The notes beneath the pieces are model-generated. The model had not been told where the DNA came from and made no database searches. It was given only the letters and a program-made list of their open reading frames with translations. The translations under genes were made by a program, and so were the position numbers. From positions 6,324,501-6,388,500 of the forward strand of contig NZ_AP023247.1 of assembly GCF_016756535.1 (NCBI RefSeq): DNA of 64,000 bases, given 5' to 3'. Source of the DNA: Mesorhizobium sp. 131-2-1. GTDB taxonomy: Bacteria; Pseudomonadota; Alphaproteobacteria; Rhizobiales; Rhizobiaceae. Positions within the stretch are counted from its first letter, which is position 1, and each line of letters opens with the position of its first letter. This document shows positions 1 through 9,441 of the stretch, one piece after another.

Positions 1-1450
1 CGAGCAAACCACGCTTGGAGTCGCGCACACGAACCACGAAATTCATGAAGGGAAATTCGCACGCACTGCCTGGGAGGTCGAAAAATTCGCGCGCATCCTC
101 CTCCAGCACTGATGGGGCGAACGGGCGATACCCTTCCCGCTTCTTGACCATGGCGTTGATCCGGTCCTTGTTTGTGGCGGGCCTGGGGTCGGCAAGAATG
201 CTGCGATTTCCGAGCGCGCGCGGCCCGAACTCCGAACGACCTTGCACCCAGCCGATCACGGCGCCACCGGCCATCCACTCGGCTGCCCTATCCGCCACCT
301 CCTCAGTGCGTTCAAACTCCAGGTGCCCCGCCCATGCCTTTAGTTCCTCTTCCACAGCATGATCGCTCGCGAGATCCGGCCCCCAATAAACCTCCTGCAA
401 TCGCGCACGCGGCGCGGGGCGGCCCAACTCACCAGACACGATTAATGCAGCGCCCAATGCGCAGCCAGCGTCATGCGACGCGGGCTGCACGAAGATGTCT
501 TCGAAAAGGCCTGAATAGAGCAGCTTGCCGTTCATGGAGCAATTGTGCGCAACGCCACCGGCCAGGCACAGCCGCGTCATCCCCGTGGCCTCACGATGAT
601 GCCGAAGAATGTGAAACACGATGCGTTCGAGTGCTTCCTGTAGCGACGCACTCACATCTTTGTGCTGCTGAGTGAATGGCATTCCCTTTTGCCGGACCTG
701 AATGGTGCGAAGCAAAGTCGGACCGATGCGGTCCAGGTGGACGCGATACTCGCCGTTTGCAGACAGTTCATAGAACTGCTCGAAAAGCTCGCGATAGGGA
801 ACGGGATCGCCGTAGGGGGCAAGCCCCATTACCTTATATTCATCGAACAAGCCGTAGCCGAGATACCGGATCACCTCGAGATAAAATAGCCCAAGGGAAT
901 TGTTCTCTGGGAAAGTCGCGAGTTGCGAAATTTCAGCACCAGATCCTACCGCCACAAGACCCGACTGGAAATCACCAGAGCCATCAATCGCGAAAATCAG
1001 ACTTTGCTCGAAGCCCGACATTGCAAAAGCACTCACGGCGTGCGCCTGATGATGACTTACGAATGAGATACGCGAAGGGTCGAGCTCGCTACCGAACTCC
1101 TGCGCCAACAGCTGCTGCACCAAAAATTTGGCATCCAACGGAATGGAGGCGTCGGGCTCGGAAGCAAGCATGTTTTCGAGCATGGCGTTGCAATAGGCTT
1201 CGGTAGCGTAGTACGCCACATGATCGATTTCGCTGAGCTGAACCCCAGCGGCTGAAAGGCAGTATTGAACCGAACTGATTGGGAGCTTGTTGGAGTGTTT
1301 GATCCGATTGAGGCGCTCCTCTTCTACGGCCGCGATGACCTGTCCGTCTCGGACGAGCACCGCAGCGCCATCGTGCATGAATGTATTCGCAATCTGGAAT
1401 CGGTTTTCATAGACTTTGTCTAATCCGCCGCTCAATCCTAGACACAGCAT
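1..1450 (-). CDS. nolO: NolO, Nod factor carbamoyltransferase (3' end outside window)
   Basis: NolO/NodU-family carbamoyltransferase, which O-carbamoylates the non-reducing end of lipochito-oligosaccharide Nod factors from carbamoyl phosphate. Reading the minus strand from the ATG at 1450 gives MLCLGLSGGLDKVYENRF, then HDGAAVLVRDG and VAAVEEERLNRIKHS, the N-terminal ATPase-like fold. The later segments LAGGVAHNCSMNGKL and GRSEFGPRALGNRSIL are hallmark motifs of this family. No stop occurs before the window edge, so about 483 residues are present; the family is usually somewhat longer. It is the last visible gene of the nodA-C-I-J-nolO series and should be driven by the nod box near 5.7 kb. 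NodU is the alternative name for close relatives; gene order and the N-terminus favour NolO. Confidence 0.9.
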   Translation of the reverse strand, partial: MLCLGLSGGLDKVYENRFQIANTFMHDGAAVLVRDGQVIAAVEEERLNRIKHSNKLPISSVQYCLSAAGVQLSEIDHVAYYATEAYCNAMLENMLASEPDASIPLDAKFLVQQLLAQEFGSELDPSRISFVSHHQAHAVSAFAMSGFEQSLIFAIDGSGDFQSGLVAVGSGAEISQLATFPENNSLGLFYLEVIRYLGYGLFDEYKVMGLAPYGDPVPYRELFEQFYELSANGEYRVHLDRIGPTLLRTIQVRQKGMPFTQQHKDVSASLQEALERIVFHILRHHREATGMTRLCLAGGVAHNCSMNGKLLYSGLFEDIFVQPASHDAGCALGAALIVSGELGRPAPRARLQEVYWGPDLASDHAVEEELKAWAGHLEFERTEEVADRAAEWMAGGAVIGWVQGRSEFGPRALGNRSILADPRPATNKDRINAMVKKREGYRPFAPSVLEEDAREFFDLPGSACEFPFMNFVVRVRDSKRGLL

Positions 1451-1753
1451 CTCGCTCTCCGTTTATCGTACAGGAAGACTGAATTGGCCTGTCTCAAGGC
1501 CGTTTGATCAAAAACACAGGCTGCGTTGTCGTTCGCCGCCGCGAACGCCAGTCAGACATCACCAACCTCAAAGAAATTCTCTTACGCCTGGATCAACATG
1601 AGATCCTGTGATCGAGGTCCCGGGCGTTCCATAACGTTGAGAGATTGAGTGGATGCCACGAAGACCCTGGGTTGGATGCCGATTTGCATTGGCGATGTCG
1701 TTTTTATTTGCAGCACGAAGTCCGTAGCGCATTGTTTATCTCACTCTCTTTCG
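1451..1753. other. nodJ-nolO intergenic stretch
   Basis: About 300 bases separate the nodJ stop from the nolO start. I see no convincing gene, promoter or terminator here. The gap is long for a nod operon, but all neighbours run the same way and co-transcription is the simplest reading. Confidence 0.4.
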
Positions 1754-2542
1754 TCAGCGCATTAGTCGGCGGCGCAACAGCGCCATCGAGAGGAAGAATG
1801 GCAACAGCGCGTACAGGCCGAGCACACCGACGTGCAGGGCGATGCCGCTGATCGGGCGATCAAGCATAACCGGACGAATGAGGTCGATCGCATGTGACAG
1901 CGGCATGCATCGCGCTATCTGCTGAAAGGCGCCAGGCAGCTGGTTCAATGGGAAAACGGCGCCCGACAGGAACAGCATAGGTGTGAGGACAAGCGTCTGG
2001 TAAAACACGAAGTAATCGTAGCTGGGCGAAAGTGCGGTGACGATCATCGCGAGGCTCGCAAATACGCACCCTGTCAGAGCAATGATTGGCAGCGCATAGA
2101 GGACGGACGGCCAGGCGGCATAGCCCAAGGTTGCGGTGACGATGGTAATAGCCGTACCGGCCATGAAGGCCTTGGTGGCTGCCCACGCCAGTTCACCCAG
2201 AACGATGTCGCCGAGGGTAACGTGCGTATACAGCATGGCTTCCCATGTGCGTTGAGAATGCATGCGAGCGAAAGCCGCGTACAATGTTTCCAGGGTAGAG
2301 GCGGTCATCGCACTTACCGCGACCATGCCGGCCGCCAAAAAGGCGATATACGACGCACCGTCGACGCGGCCGACCATTATGCCGAGGCCGGTGCCTAGGC
2401 CGAAAAGGTAGATCATAGGATCGGCGAGGTTACCGAGAAGCGACACGAGTGCGACTTTCTTCCATGCCAGATAGTTGCGTCGCCATACCGCAACCCAGTT
2501 CCACGCATTGGCCGGCAGCGCCGCCGCAAAACCTTCAATCAT
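1754..2542 (-). CDS. nodJ: NodJ, Nod factor ABC exporter permease
   Basis: ABC-2 type inner-membrane permease, 262 residues, the normal NodJ size, that works with NodI to export Nod factors. After a short cytoplasmic start ([14 protein letters not shown]) the protein has about six hydrophobic segments, including [36 protein letters not shown] and [12 protein letters not shown]. The ATG at 2542 lies three bases after the nodI stop, and the end of nodI supplies a GGAGG-type ribosome site, so translation is probably coupled. Regulation should be by NodD at the nodA nod box. Confidence 0.95.
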   Translation of the reverse strand: MIEGFAAALPANAWNWVAVWRRNYLAWKKVALVSLLGNLADPMIYLFGLGTGLGIMVGRVDGASYIAFLAAGMVAVSAMTASTLETLYAAFARMHSQRTWEAMLYTHVTLGDIVLGELAWAATKAFMAGTAITIVTATLGYAAWPSVLYALPIIALTGCVFASLAMIVTALSPSYDYFVFYQTLVLTPMLFLSGAVFPLNQLPGAFQQIARCMPLSHAIDLIRPVMLDRPISGIALHVGVLGLYALLPFFLSMALLRRRLMR

Positions 2543-2545
2543 CGC

Positions 2546-3592
2546 TCACTCCTCCATCTCGCGCCCGGTCAGCCGCAAGAAAACATCCTCGAGATTGGCT
2601 GGACGCAGAAGAAGACGCAGACCTGCTCGCCCCTGCAGTTGCGTGCGCACCTGGTCAGGGTCTGGCGCATAGCAATAAAGGGTTTCGCCGCTGACCTCGA
2701 TGCGCTGGGAATGTGGCTTGACCAGCGAAAGCAACTCGTGCGGATCGCCGCCATAAATCTCCATGACCTGGCATCCGATATGCTCGTCGATCAGCGCCTG
2801 CGGGCCGCCTTCGGCGATGTTGCGGCCCTTTTCGAGCACGCACAGCCGATCGCATAATCGCTCAGCCTCTTCCATGAAATGCGTCGTCAGGATAATCGTC
2901 TTGCCGCGTGCCAACAGGGCGCGCAGCCGCTCCCAGATCAGGTGGCGCGCGTGCGGATCGAGGCCGGTGGTCGGCTCGTCCATCACAATGAGCTGGGGGT
3001 CGTTGATCAACGCCCGCGCCATTGTCAGGCATCGCTTCATGCCGCCGGACAGTTCCGAGACGCGCGCATCCGCCTTGCGCTCGAGGCGAGCGAACTCGAG
3101 AAGCGACGGGATGACCGCTTCGCTCTGACGTGTGCTCATGCCGAAGTAGCGTCCGAACACCAGCAGGTTCTCGCGTACGGTGAATTCCTGGTCAAGATTG
3201 TCGAATTGCGGGACCACGCCAATGCCCCTGCGTGCCAGCCGAGCGCGCGCCGGCACCGGGACGCCAAGCACCGTGATCGTGCCCGCGTCAGGGCATGTCA
3301 TGCCGAGGAGCATACGCGCAATCGTGCTTTTGCCCGCCCCGTTTGGTCCGAGGAGGCCGAAACACTCTCCCGACGCAACGGAGAACGACAGTTCGTCGAC
3401 AACGATCTTGTTCCCATACGACTTGGTTACGCCGGCAAAATCGACTGCCACGGTTGACGCAGAGTCAGGCACGGAGCTTTTCGCGCTTGTTTGCCCGTGA
3501 GACTCCCGTTCGATCGCAGGAGTCTCGAGCCGCCGCAAATCCTCTGGGCCCAACTTACGCTTCAACACTTGATGTTTCTGGTCCTGGCTCAA
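2546..3592 (-). CDS. nodI: NodI, Nod factor ABC exporter ATPase
   Basis: ATP-binding subunit of the Nod factor exporter. It shows a Walker A (GPNGAGKS), the ABC signature (LSGGMKR), a Walker B ([12 protein letters not shown]) and a switch His in ILTTHF. The C-terminus ends with the NodI-typical [19 protein letters not shown]. The frame is open upstream to an ATG at 3694, but that would overlap the end of nodC by 77 bases and add residues without NodI character. I placed the start at a TTG (3592) just after the nodC stop; a GTG at 3568 would give about 340 residues and is equally possible. Homology proper begins around [20 protein letters not shown]. Confidence 0.92.
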   Translation of the reverse strand: MSQDQKHQVLKRKLGPEDLRRLETPAIERESHGQTSAKSSVPDSASTVAVDFAGVTKSYGNKIVVDELSFSVASGECFGLLGPNGAGKSTIARMLLGMTCPDAGTITVLGVPVPARARLARRGIGVVPQFDNLDQEFTVRENLLVFGRYFGMSTRQSEAVIPSLLEFARLERKADARVSELSGGMKRCLTMARALINDPQLIVMDEPTTGLDPHARHLIWERLRALLARGKTIILTTHFMEEAERLCDRLCVLEKGRNIAEGGPQALIDEHIGCQVMEIYGGDPHELLSLVKPHSQRIEVSGETLYCYAPDPDQVRTQLQGRAGLRLLLRPANLEDVFLRLTGREMEE

Positions 3593-3617
3593 AACTCTTC
3601 TACCTGCGATCAAGTAA

Positions 3618-4892
3618 CTATTGCTGTTCGCTGTAAGCGGCGTCAGATCCCACCAGGTTTGGCTTTGGAAGGGCGTCGCCGGTGTCTTGCACATTGGCCG
3701 CAGAGCTTCGCGACAACCAATCGCTGTTGCTTAATGTACACAGCGCGTATGCTTTCAAGGGGAGCAAGAGAAAGATGTTGATGAGTGTGTGGAGCGAGAA
3801 CCCGAGAAATCGAAGTTGGCGCGCACGAAACGCTGCCACGCTGCAGCGAACTATAGTCATGGCTGCAATCATCAGGCATGCCGTCCAAGGCACAGTACCT
3901 GTCGTTACGAATTGCGCGAGCCCCGCCAGAATCGACAAAGAGAGCAATAATGGGCCAATATTCTGGCCAATCACGTCCAATGTGAGATAAATATTAAGGC
4001 CGCGCAGCAGTTGGAACGCCAGCAACGTGTCACGGAAAGTGCTCCGGGCCCAGCGAAGCTGTTGGCGCAGATAGGGACCCATGCTGTTGGGAACGACTGT
4101 TGCCGCGACGGCCTCCGGGACATACTCTGTTCGAAAGCCTGCTTTCAGCATCAGGATCGTAAGGTGGCGGTCCTCGCCGAAGTCGCTCGGCTTCCCTCGA
4201 AAGCGCTGCGTCTCGTACTGATCCAGCAGCGAAACAAGCGCGGATCGCCGGTACATGGCACACGGACCGCAGCAACACATGACGGCACCGAACCGAGCCT
4301 GCGCTGCCCGCTCTTCGTTACAGGCGAGCCAGTATTCCATGTCGATCAACCGCGTCAGCCAAGTTTCACTGCGATTGCTAGCCGCCAACTGGCCCATGGC
4401 GGCGCCGACCGCTTGATCTTGCATCTTTAGCGCAAGCCTGGTGATGACGTCCGGGGCGAGTATCGTGTCCGAATCTACATTCAGCACCAAATCTCCGCAC
4501 GAGCGGCGAATGGCGGCAATCTGCGCCTTGCGCTTTCCGACATTCTTTGGGAGCGCAACGAAGTTGAACCTCGGGTCGCCCGCGTATTCCTCGTGTACAC
4601 CCACGAGGGCATCGCGGTTTGCAGAACCGTCATCAACAACATAGACCTGCAGTTTGCCGGCGTAGTCCTGACTTGCAATGGAAGCCAGGCAGTCCGAGAG
4701 GGTGCGAGGCGCCTCGTTGTAGCACGGGATAATGACATCGACGCTCGGCCAAGGCTCACCGCTGGGCGGGTCGCCCGAGGTCGGCGGTACGTTTGTAGGC
4801 AGGGTATAAAAGACCTGCGCGGTTTTATAGACGGTCGACAGCAGCGCGTAAGAGCAGATGGCAACAGTACTGGCTGAGGCAAATAGGTTCAT
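3618..4892 (-). CDS. nodC: NodC, chitin-oligosaccharide synthase
   Basis: Family-2 glycosyltransferase that polymerises UDP-GlcNAc into the chitin oligomer backbone of Nod factors at the inner membrane. It has 424 residues, the usual length. An N-terminal membrane anchor ([15 protein letters not shown]) precedes the catalytic domain, which has [23 protein letters not shown] and the processive-synthase motif in RQQLRWARS (QxxRW). Two or more C-terminal hydrophobic segments follow ([30 protein letters not shown]). It starts about 130 bases after nodA and lies in the nodA operon. nodB, which normally separates nodA from nodC, is absent; Mesorhizobium loti is known to keep nodB elsewhere. Confidence 0.96.
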   Translation of the reverse strand: MNLFASASTVAICSYALLSTVYKTAQVFYTLPTNVPPTSGDPPSGEPWPSVDVIIPCYNEAPRTLSDCLASIASQDYAGKLQVYVVDDGSANRDALVGVHEEYAGDPRFNFVALPKNVGKRKAQIAAIRRSCGDLVLNVDSDTILAPDVITRLALKMQDQAVGAAMGQLAASNRSETWLTRLIDMEYWLACNEERAAQARFGAVMCCCGPCAMYRRSALVSLLDQYETQRFRGKPSDFGEDRHLTILMLKAGFRTEYVPEAVAATVVPNSMGPYLRQQLRWARSTFRDTLLAFQLLRGLNIYLTLDVIGQNIGPLLLSLSILAGLAQFVTTGTVPWTACLMIAAMTIVRCSVAAFRARQLRFLGFSLHTLINIFLLLPLKAYALCTLSNSDWLSRSSAANVQDTGDALPKPNLVGSDAAYSEQQ

Positions 4893-5019
4893 GAGATGTC
4901 AGATTTTTCAGTGAATTTGAGGGAAGCGGGCGGATAGTAAAACCGCGGCCAATGCTGGAATCAGCTCGATCAACGCCATGGGGGCGGGTCGCGCTGACTG
5001 ACGTCGTAGCGGGTGTCCT

Positions 5020-5613
5020 TCATAGCTCTGGACCGTTCCGATCGATCAAAGTGCCGGCCGGCCACTCGCTCATTGAGCGTCCAATTGGGAGCACCAGGAC
5101 GAGTACGTTGTCGTCGACTCGCGTGGGAGGCAGATCGAGGTACACGTCCGGGTGGGTTGAACGCACGCGAACGCCCGACAAAATGTTCGCCAAGCCTTTG
5201 CGGCAGAACCTCGAAACATGGTTCCGGAGCGCGGGCCGCACCGAGCCGAACGCGAATGGAACGCCAAGCTGCTGCAGCACTGGATACATCACGCTGATCG
5301 AATGGGCGATTCCTAGCCCCTCAAGATCCGGACGCACCCCGTATAGACCGAGTTCAGCGACAAGCAGATCATCGTCGCCAACTTTGATGTATCGGCGCAG
5401 CAGGCCCAAGTGAGCCGCTACCCCGTGCACATCACGGCCGATTACGCGGAGCTCCGGCCTTGCACCGGCCCAACTTCGACCGCCTGCGAATTGCTTCCCA
5501 TTAAAGGCTCCGGTCGGCTCATAGGTCTTCCGGAAGAACTCAGAGAGTTCGAGGTGATCGGGAAGCTGCAACTCATTTTCCCAGCATAACCTCCACTGCA
5601 CGTCAGGGCGCAT
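5020..5613 (-). CDS. nodA: NodA, Nod factor N-acyltransferase
   Basis: NodA transfers a fatty acyl chain to the de-acetylated terminal glucosamine of the chitin oligomer. The start was set at the ATG at 5613 ([20 protein letters not shown]), which gives 197 residues, the family size. It has a good AGAGGAAG ribosome site; the frame continues upstream into the nod box, but that part is not NodA-like. Recognisable segments are [41 protein letters not shown] and [16 protein letters not shown]. It is the first gene after the nod box at 5704-5752. Confidence 0.96.
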   Translation of the reverse strand: MRPDVQWRLCWENELQLPDHLELSEFFRKTYEPTGAFNGKQFAGGRSWAGARPELRVIGRDVHGVAAHLGLLRRYIKVGDDDLLVAELGLYGVRPDLEGLGIAHSISVMYPVLQQLGVPFAFGSVRPALRNHVSRFCRKGLANILSGVRVRSTHPDVYLDLPPTRVDDNVLVLVLPIGRSMSEWPAGTLIDRNGPEL

Positions 5614-5703
5614 GCGAAGACTTCCTCTTTTTCGGGTTCTTTTGTGCACCTCACGCGGTAGAGCAATGGCGGTGCATGTCATGGGTCTATGAACGGCCCT
5701 CCC

Positions 5704-5752
5704 GGATTGGTAAAATTGATTGTTTAGATCGCGAGCATCCACGCTATGGATG
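5704..5752 (-). promoter_or_regulatory. nod box upstream of nodA
   Basis: Read on the minus strand, this 49-base stretch begins CATCCATAGCGTGGATG and continues with ATCTAAACAATCAATTTT and ACCAATCC, matching the nod box core bound by NodD with flavonoids. It ends about 90 bases before the nodA ATG and points at nodA-C-I-J-nolO. Confidence 0.93.
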
Positions 5753-6862
5753 TTAAAACCATGCCTTTCAAAGCCTGATCTGAACCTTCTGGTCGTGCTC
5801 GATTGGCCCGATAAGCGGCGGCACCGATGGCAGCTGTCGGTGACACAACCTGATTCAAGAGCGGCCGCCAGCGCGTGGCTGCGCCCGTGCCGAAGCAGCG
5901 ATCAAGTGGAGGACGGCCCGACTGTTAGGCGTCAGCAAACGCGGCGACCGTTGGCGCACGCGATGATGCATGGCGATCGCGCAGCTCTGGATCGCCGGCG
6001 GCAAACAGGTTCCGCGAAGCTCTATCGCGCTCGCCAACAGGAATCGTCTGGTCAATGCTTTCGAGTGTTGCCGGTCAACCGGACTGTCGGTGAAAGCACC
6101 TGGAGAGCGGGAAGGAGGGCGCGCCCGGATGGCGCTACTTCGAACGAATTGTTTGAGGTTTTGGCCGACTGGAACACACAGCTTGAGCACCTGAGGCCTG
6201 AAGTGCGCGAAGGAGCTGGCCCCTAAGTCTTCATTCCGTGCGAGGGATCAAAAATCGCCGCACACAGAAAGGCAGCCTAAGGAGCGTCAGCACTTGCGCC
6301 GGCCGAAGGGCCGGGACGCGGGACTGACTGCAACGACGAGATCGGTTAAAAGGGCAGCCGTAGGAGTGTCAGCATAGCGCCGCATAAGGCGGGACACGGG
6401 ACCGACGGCCCCCGACGAGGAGTGCCGCTTTCCCGGCTAGGGATCGTCACCTACCTGGGCCGAAACACCTTTGAGGTTCGGTGGCGGCAGCCGTAGAGCC
6501 CGTCCCGCATAGGGAGCCATGCAAAATAAGGACTTCGCTTCATGTGGGCATCTATGGGTCATTTATTGGGTAAAGCCGTTACGCAAAATGGCAGAGGTGG
6601 GGAACGGTCACCCCGCCGCTTCCGAACCTGATGTCTGGACCGGAAAGGCTTCGGCCGACGTCTGGGGCCGTTGAGGTGGAGGCGGGCGAAAACCCCTCGA
6701 GGCTCGCGGCGCTGAACATCGAGCCGCATGAAGAAGCCGGATGTAGTCAGCGGTTGTTACCATCAACCGGATCCAGCTACTTGTTGCATCGGGCGCTCTT
6801 ATACGTCCGCATATTGGGTCAGCTTGACACCGCAGAAGCGCACAGTGTCTCCCAGTGTTTTA
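5753..6862. other. Non-coding stretch between nodA promoter and nodS, with degenerate repeats
   Basis: About 1.1 kb with no protein I recognise on either strand. It holds two related blocks of about 60 bases in direct orientation (6268-6336 and 6349-6410, entered separately). GC-rich, hairpin-prone sequence continues to about 6730. It lies just downstream of nodS and could be a remnant of a mobile ribozyme or IS, but I found no diagnostic motif. Confidence 0.4.
6268..6410 (+). repeat. Pair of degenerate direct repeats
   Basis: Unit 1 starts AAAGGCAGCCTAAGGAGCGT at 6268 and unit 2 starts AAAGGGCAGCCGTAGGAGTG at 6349. Both continue with GTCAGCA, a small GC hairpin containing GCGCCG, and then GGGAC-CGGGAC. 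I judged the similarity by eye at roughly three quarters. The function is unknown. Confidence 0.5.
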
Positions 6863-7468
6863 TCAGGCAGCGGAAATCGGCTTTCGGAAGAGAGCCAGCA
6901 GGCAGTCTTCATTGATCGACGCGCCCCGGCACTCGATGCACTCGATCTCGGTCAACGATTCGTTCAGCATGGCGATGGTGGTCTCTGCACCAGCAGCGTG
7001 CCCCCAGCGTTGGCAATTGGCGTCACGTGCCGACCCGAAAACCAGCTGCCCGCCTGGCGCAAGCAGACCTACCAGGTTGCGGACTGCCGCGCGGATCTGA
7101 ACGAGGTCTCCGACGTAGTAAAGAACCTCCGCAACGACGATCAGGTCGAACAGCTCATCACTCGAAAACTGTTGAACATCGGAAATTATCCAGCTGATGT
7201 GCGGCGTCTCCTTCATGCGTAAACGTGCTCGGGTAATCGCTGGCTCCACGACATCGATCACAGTGAGCCGCTGGCAAATGGGGGCTAGCCGCTCCGTAAA
7301 AGCGCCGGCAGCGCACCCGACTTCGAGCGCATTCGCGACTCGACCTTGCGCAAGTGACAACCGGAGAATTTGGGTGTGGCGCTCCCGCTCGAACGGGTTG
7401 CCATCGAGCCGCCATGGATCGTCTGCGGCCATTTCTCGATTCAGCAGTTCATGATCGATTTGGGTCAA
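6863..7468 (-). CDS. nodS: NodS, SAM-dependent Nod factor N-methyltransferase
   Basis: NodS methylates the free amine of the deacetylated chitin oligomer using SAM before acylation by NodA. The 201-residue protein has the class I methyltransferase motif I (ALEVGCAAGAFTERLAP), an acidic motif II (TVIDVVEPA), the post-I segment ISWIISDVQQF and motif IV (FDLIVVAEVLYYV). It begins with MTQIDHELLNREMAADDPWR, the usual NodS start. A nod box lies about 120 bases upstream (7590-7638), so it is induced separately from nodA. No nodU follows it, unlike nodSU of broad-host-range rhizobia. Confidence 0.93.
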   Translation of the reverse strand: MTQIDHELLNREMAADDPWRLDGNPFERERHTQILRLSLAQGRVANALEVGCAAGAFTERLAPICQRLTVIDVVEPAITRARLRMKETPHISWIISDVQQFSSDELFDLIVVAEVLYYVGDLVQIRAAVRNLVGLLAPGGQLVFGSARDANCQRWGHAAGAETTIAMLNESLTEIECIECRGASINEDCLLALFRKPISAA

Positions 7469-7589
7469 ATTCGCACCTAGCTAAGGCAGCAATCACCGGC
7501 GCTGCAAATGCCGTCAGATGTCGGTAGGGTCGGGACCGTACTGCGGGCCGAGGCAGTTGATTTCGGTCACGCTCCTAATTGGGTCAGCA

Positions 7590-7638
7590 GGATTGGCAAA
7601 ATTGATTGTTTGGATGACAACCATCCACGCAGTGAACA
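7590..7638 (-). promoter_or_regulatory. nod box upstream of nodS
   Basis: On the minus strand this reads TTCACTGCGTGGATGG, then ATCCAAACAATCAATTTT and GCCAATCC. That is an almost complete nod box with one change (GCC for ACC) in the 3' arm. It lies about 120 bases before nodS and is oriented toward it. Confidence 0.92.
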
Positions 7639-7839
7639 CATTGAAGGCGGAATTGGGCGTGGATTCGCACACACACAGCGATTGACACGTTGACGATCCG
7701 CGATGGAAGAGGCTCGCGGCATTCAGCAGCCCCGTCTTCATCAAGCTGATCCCGCGCAGCCGCGACCGCTCCCATCGAACCACACGCGCCCGCCTGCTAC
7801 GACGCCGCACGCTGATGCTGACACTATGGTGACTGGGGT

Positions 7840-9021
7840 TTACCGCCTCAGCATGGCCGCAATGCCATGACGGACAAAGGGAAGATGTTGGCCGAGGCGC
7901 AGCCCCACATGCCTTGCAAGCCGTGCCGCCGGATGCTCGCTTGAGTAGAGTCCGACGAGGATATTCGTAGCATGGTAGAGCGGCGCCGCCGACAGGCGCA
8001 GTCGGCTTTCATATCTGTGGAGCATGTCGGGGTCGGCAATGTCGCGACGGTCGCGCCATGCGGTCTCTATACCCCGGGCGAGCTGCTTCTGGCCGCCAAG
8101 GCCGATGTTGAAGCCATGCGCGGTCACCGGGTGCATGCCGATGGCAGCGTCGCCGATCAATGCGAAGCTCGGCGCCCGGAACCTGTGCGCCCAGGTCGTG
8201 GCCAACGGATAGATATAGCGTTGGCTTGCCAGGCTCATGTTGCCGAGGCGCCCTCGACAGCGCTTTGTCAACTCCCTCAGGAACAACTCGTCGTCGAGGG
8301 CAAGCAGTCCGTCGGCCTCGTTTGAGGGCAAAGTCAAAAGCAGCGACGACACGCCTGGCGCGAGGGGCAACATCGCCACCGTCTGATGGTGATCGAACCA
8401 TTCGATCGCGATCTGGTGGTGGGGGCGCTCGTGCCTCACCCGGCAAATCAGCATCGAGTTGCCAAGCCGATTGATATCGGCGCCAATGCCGAGCAGATTG
8501 CGGGTGGCGGAAAAACGCGAATCGGCTGCAACGAGAAGGCGAGCGCTCAGCTGCCTGCCATTGGAGAGCGTTATCACTGCTCCTTGACGGCTGTTTGTTG
8601 CACGCACGACCGAGTGGCCGCACAGCAGCCGGGCATGGCCCCGCAAGCGGATGATCTTGAACAGGGCATCGCGGATCTGGCAATTCGGGACCAGAACGCC
8701 CAGTGGTTCCGCGGATCCGGCGGGGGCATCGAAACACAACGCAAACGGGCTCGATCCGTTGAGGACGCGTGCGCCTTGAAGCGGTGACTTGTCCGAAGCG
8801 GAGATAACATCCCAGGCGCCGAGCTCGCGAAGGATTCCAATCGAGGCGTGGGTGAGCGCGATCTCGCGACCGTCGAAAGCCGGACTTGCCAGTCTTTCCA
8901 GGGACTGCCCTTCGACAACCGCCAGTTTGAGCTGGCTATGGGCAAGCGATGCGGCGAAGGAAAGTCCGACCGGCCCGGCGCCCACGACAATAATGTCGAA
9001 GCTGTCGTCACAGCCGGCCAT
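7840..9021 (-). CDS. UbiH/UbiM-type FAD-dependent monooxygenase
   Basis: Group A flavin hydroxylase of the UbiH/UbiF/UbiM family, which hydroxylates the aromatic ring of ubiquinone precursors. The 393 residues include an N-terminal dinucleotide-binding motif (IIVVGAGPVGLSFAASLA), and near residue 300 the second FAD motif in ALIGDAAIGMHPVTAHGFNIGL, whose MHPVTAHGFN form is typical of UbiM. The length is normal and the ends look intact. It lies between a dioxygenase-like gene and nodS, with no nod box of its own visible. Ubiquinone metabolism is inferred from family only; another aromatic substrate is possible. Confidence 0.8.
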   Translation of the reverse strand: MAGCDDSFDIIVVGAGPVGLSFAASLAHSQLKLAVVEGQSLERLASPAFDGREIALTHASIGILRELGAWDVISASDKSPLQGARVLNGSSPFALCFDAPAGSAEPLGVLVPNCQIRDALFKIIRLRGHARLLCGHSVVRATNSRQGAVITLSNGRQLSARLLVAADSRFSATRNLLGIGADINRLGNSMLICRVRHERPHHQIAIEWFDHHQTVAMLPLAPGVSSLLLTLPSNEADGLLALDDELFLRELTKRCRGRLGNMSLASQRYIYPLATTWAHRFRAPSFALIGDAAIGMHPVTAHGFNIGLGGQKQLARGIETAWRDRRDIADPDMLHRYESRLRLSAAPLYHATNILVGLYSSEHPAARLARHVGLRLGQHLPFVRHGIAAMLRR

Positions 9022-9441
9022 CAGCGTGCCGCCAGCGCGTTGGTTCTCTTCGTGAGATGTTGGGGGAGTCGAGCCGCAGGTCGTGCATCGATTGCGCTGT
9101 GATCTATTGCCCGCATCGCCTCAAGCGCGGTTCTCACGTCGGTTCCTGGCTGGTGAAGCGTCATTTGCCTGCTGTATGATCTGGATTGTCAAGATGATGG
9201 GAGCGACGACCAGGCTGTCGGTCAGCCCATGCGTTTTCCCGTGAAGGACTGGGCGATCAAACCACGCCGACAAGGGCGTGGCCTTGATCTGGGTCAGTCG
9301 AGGCCCAACCGGCGTCAGATGACATCGATCCAATCCAGTCATGTGCCAGCTGATCCCATGACGACGCCATGGCACCAGCCAGCCCAAGGGAGAACCAGGC
9401 GTCTGATCTGGGGAAGGCTGTTTTAAGGACTTTTTGCGAGA
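9022..9441. other. Intergenic stretch, nothing identified
   Basis: About 420 bases between two minus-strand genes. A minus-strand open frame of 88 codons (9121-9387) has no recognisable motif and I do not call it. The stretch presumably carries the promoter of the flavin hydroxylase. Confidence 0.4.

Noticed and set aside
4250..4270. Sigma-54-like match TGGCACACGGACCGCA
   Set aside because: It lies inside nodC coding sequence with no activator site or suitable downstream gene; a chance match.
6480..6760. Possible group II intron 5' region
   Set aside because: The GC-rich hairpins and a GAGCCGCATGA string were suggestive, but there is no reverse transcriptase, no domain V and no clear boundary.
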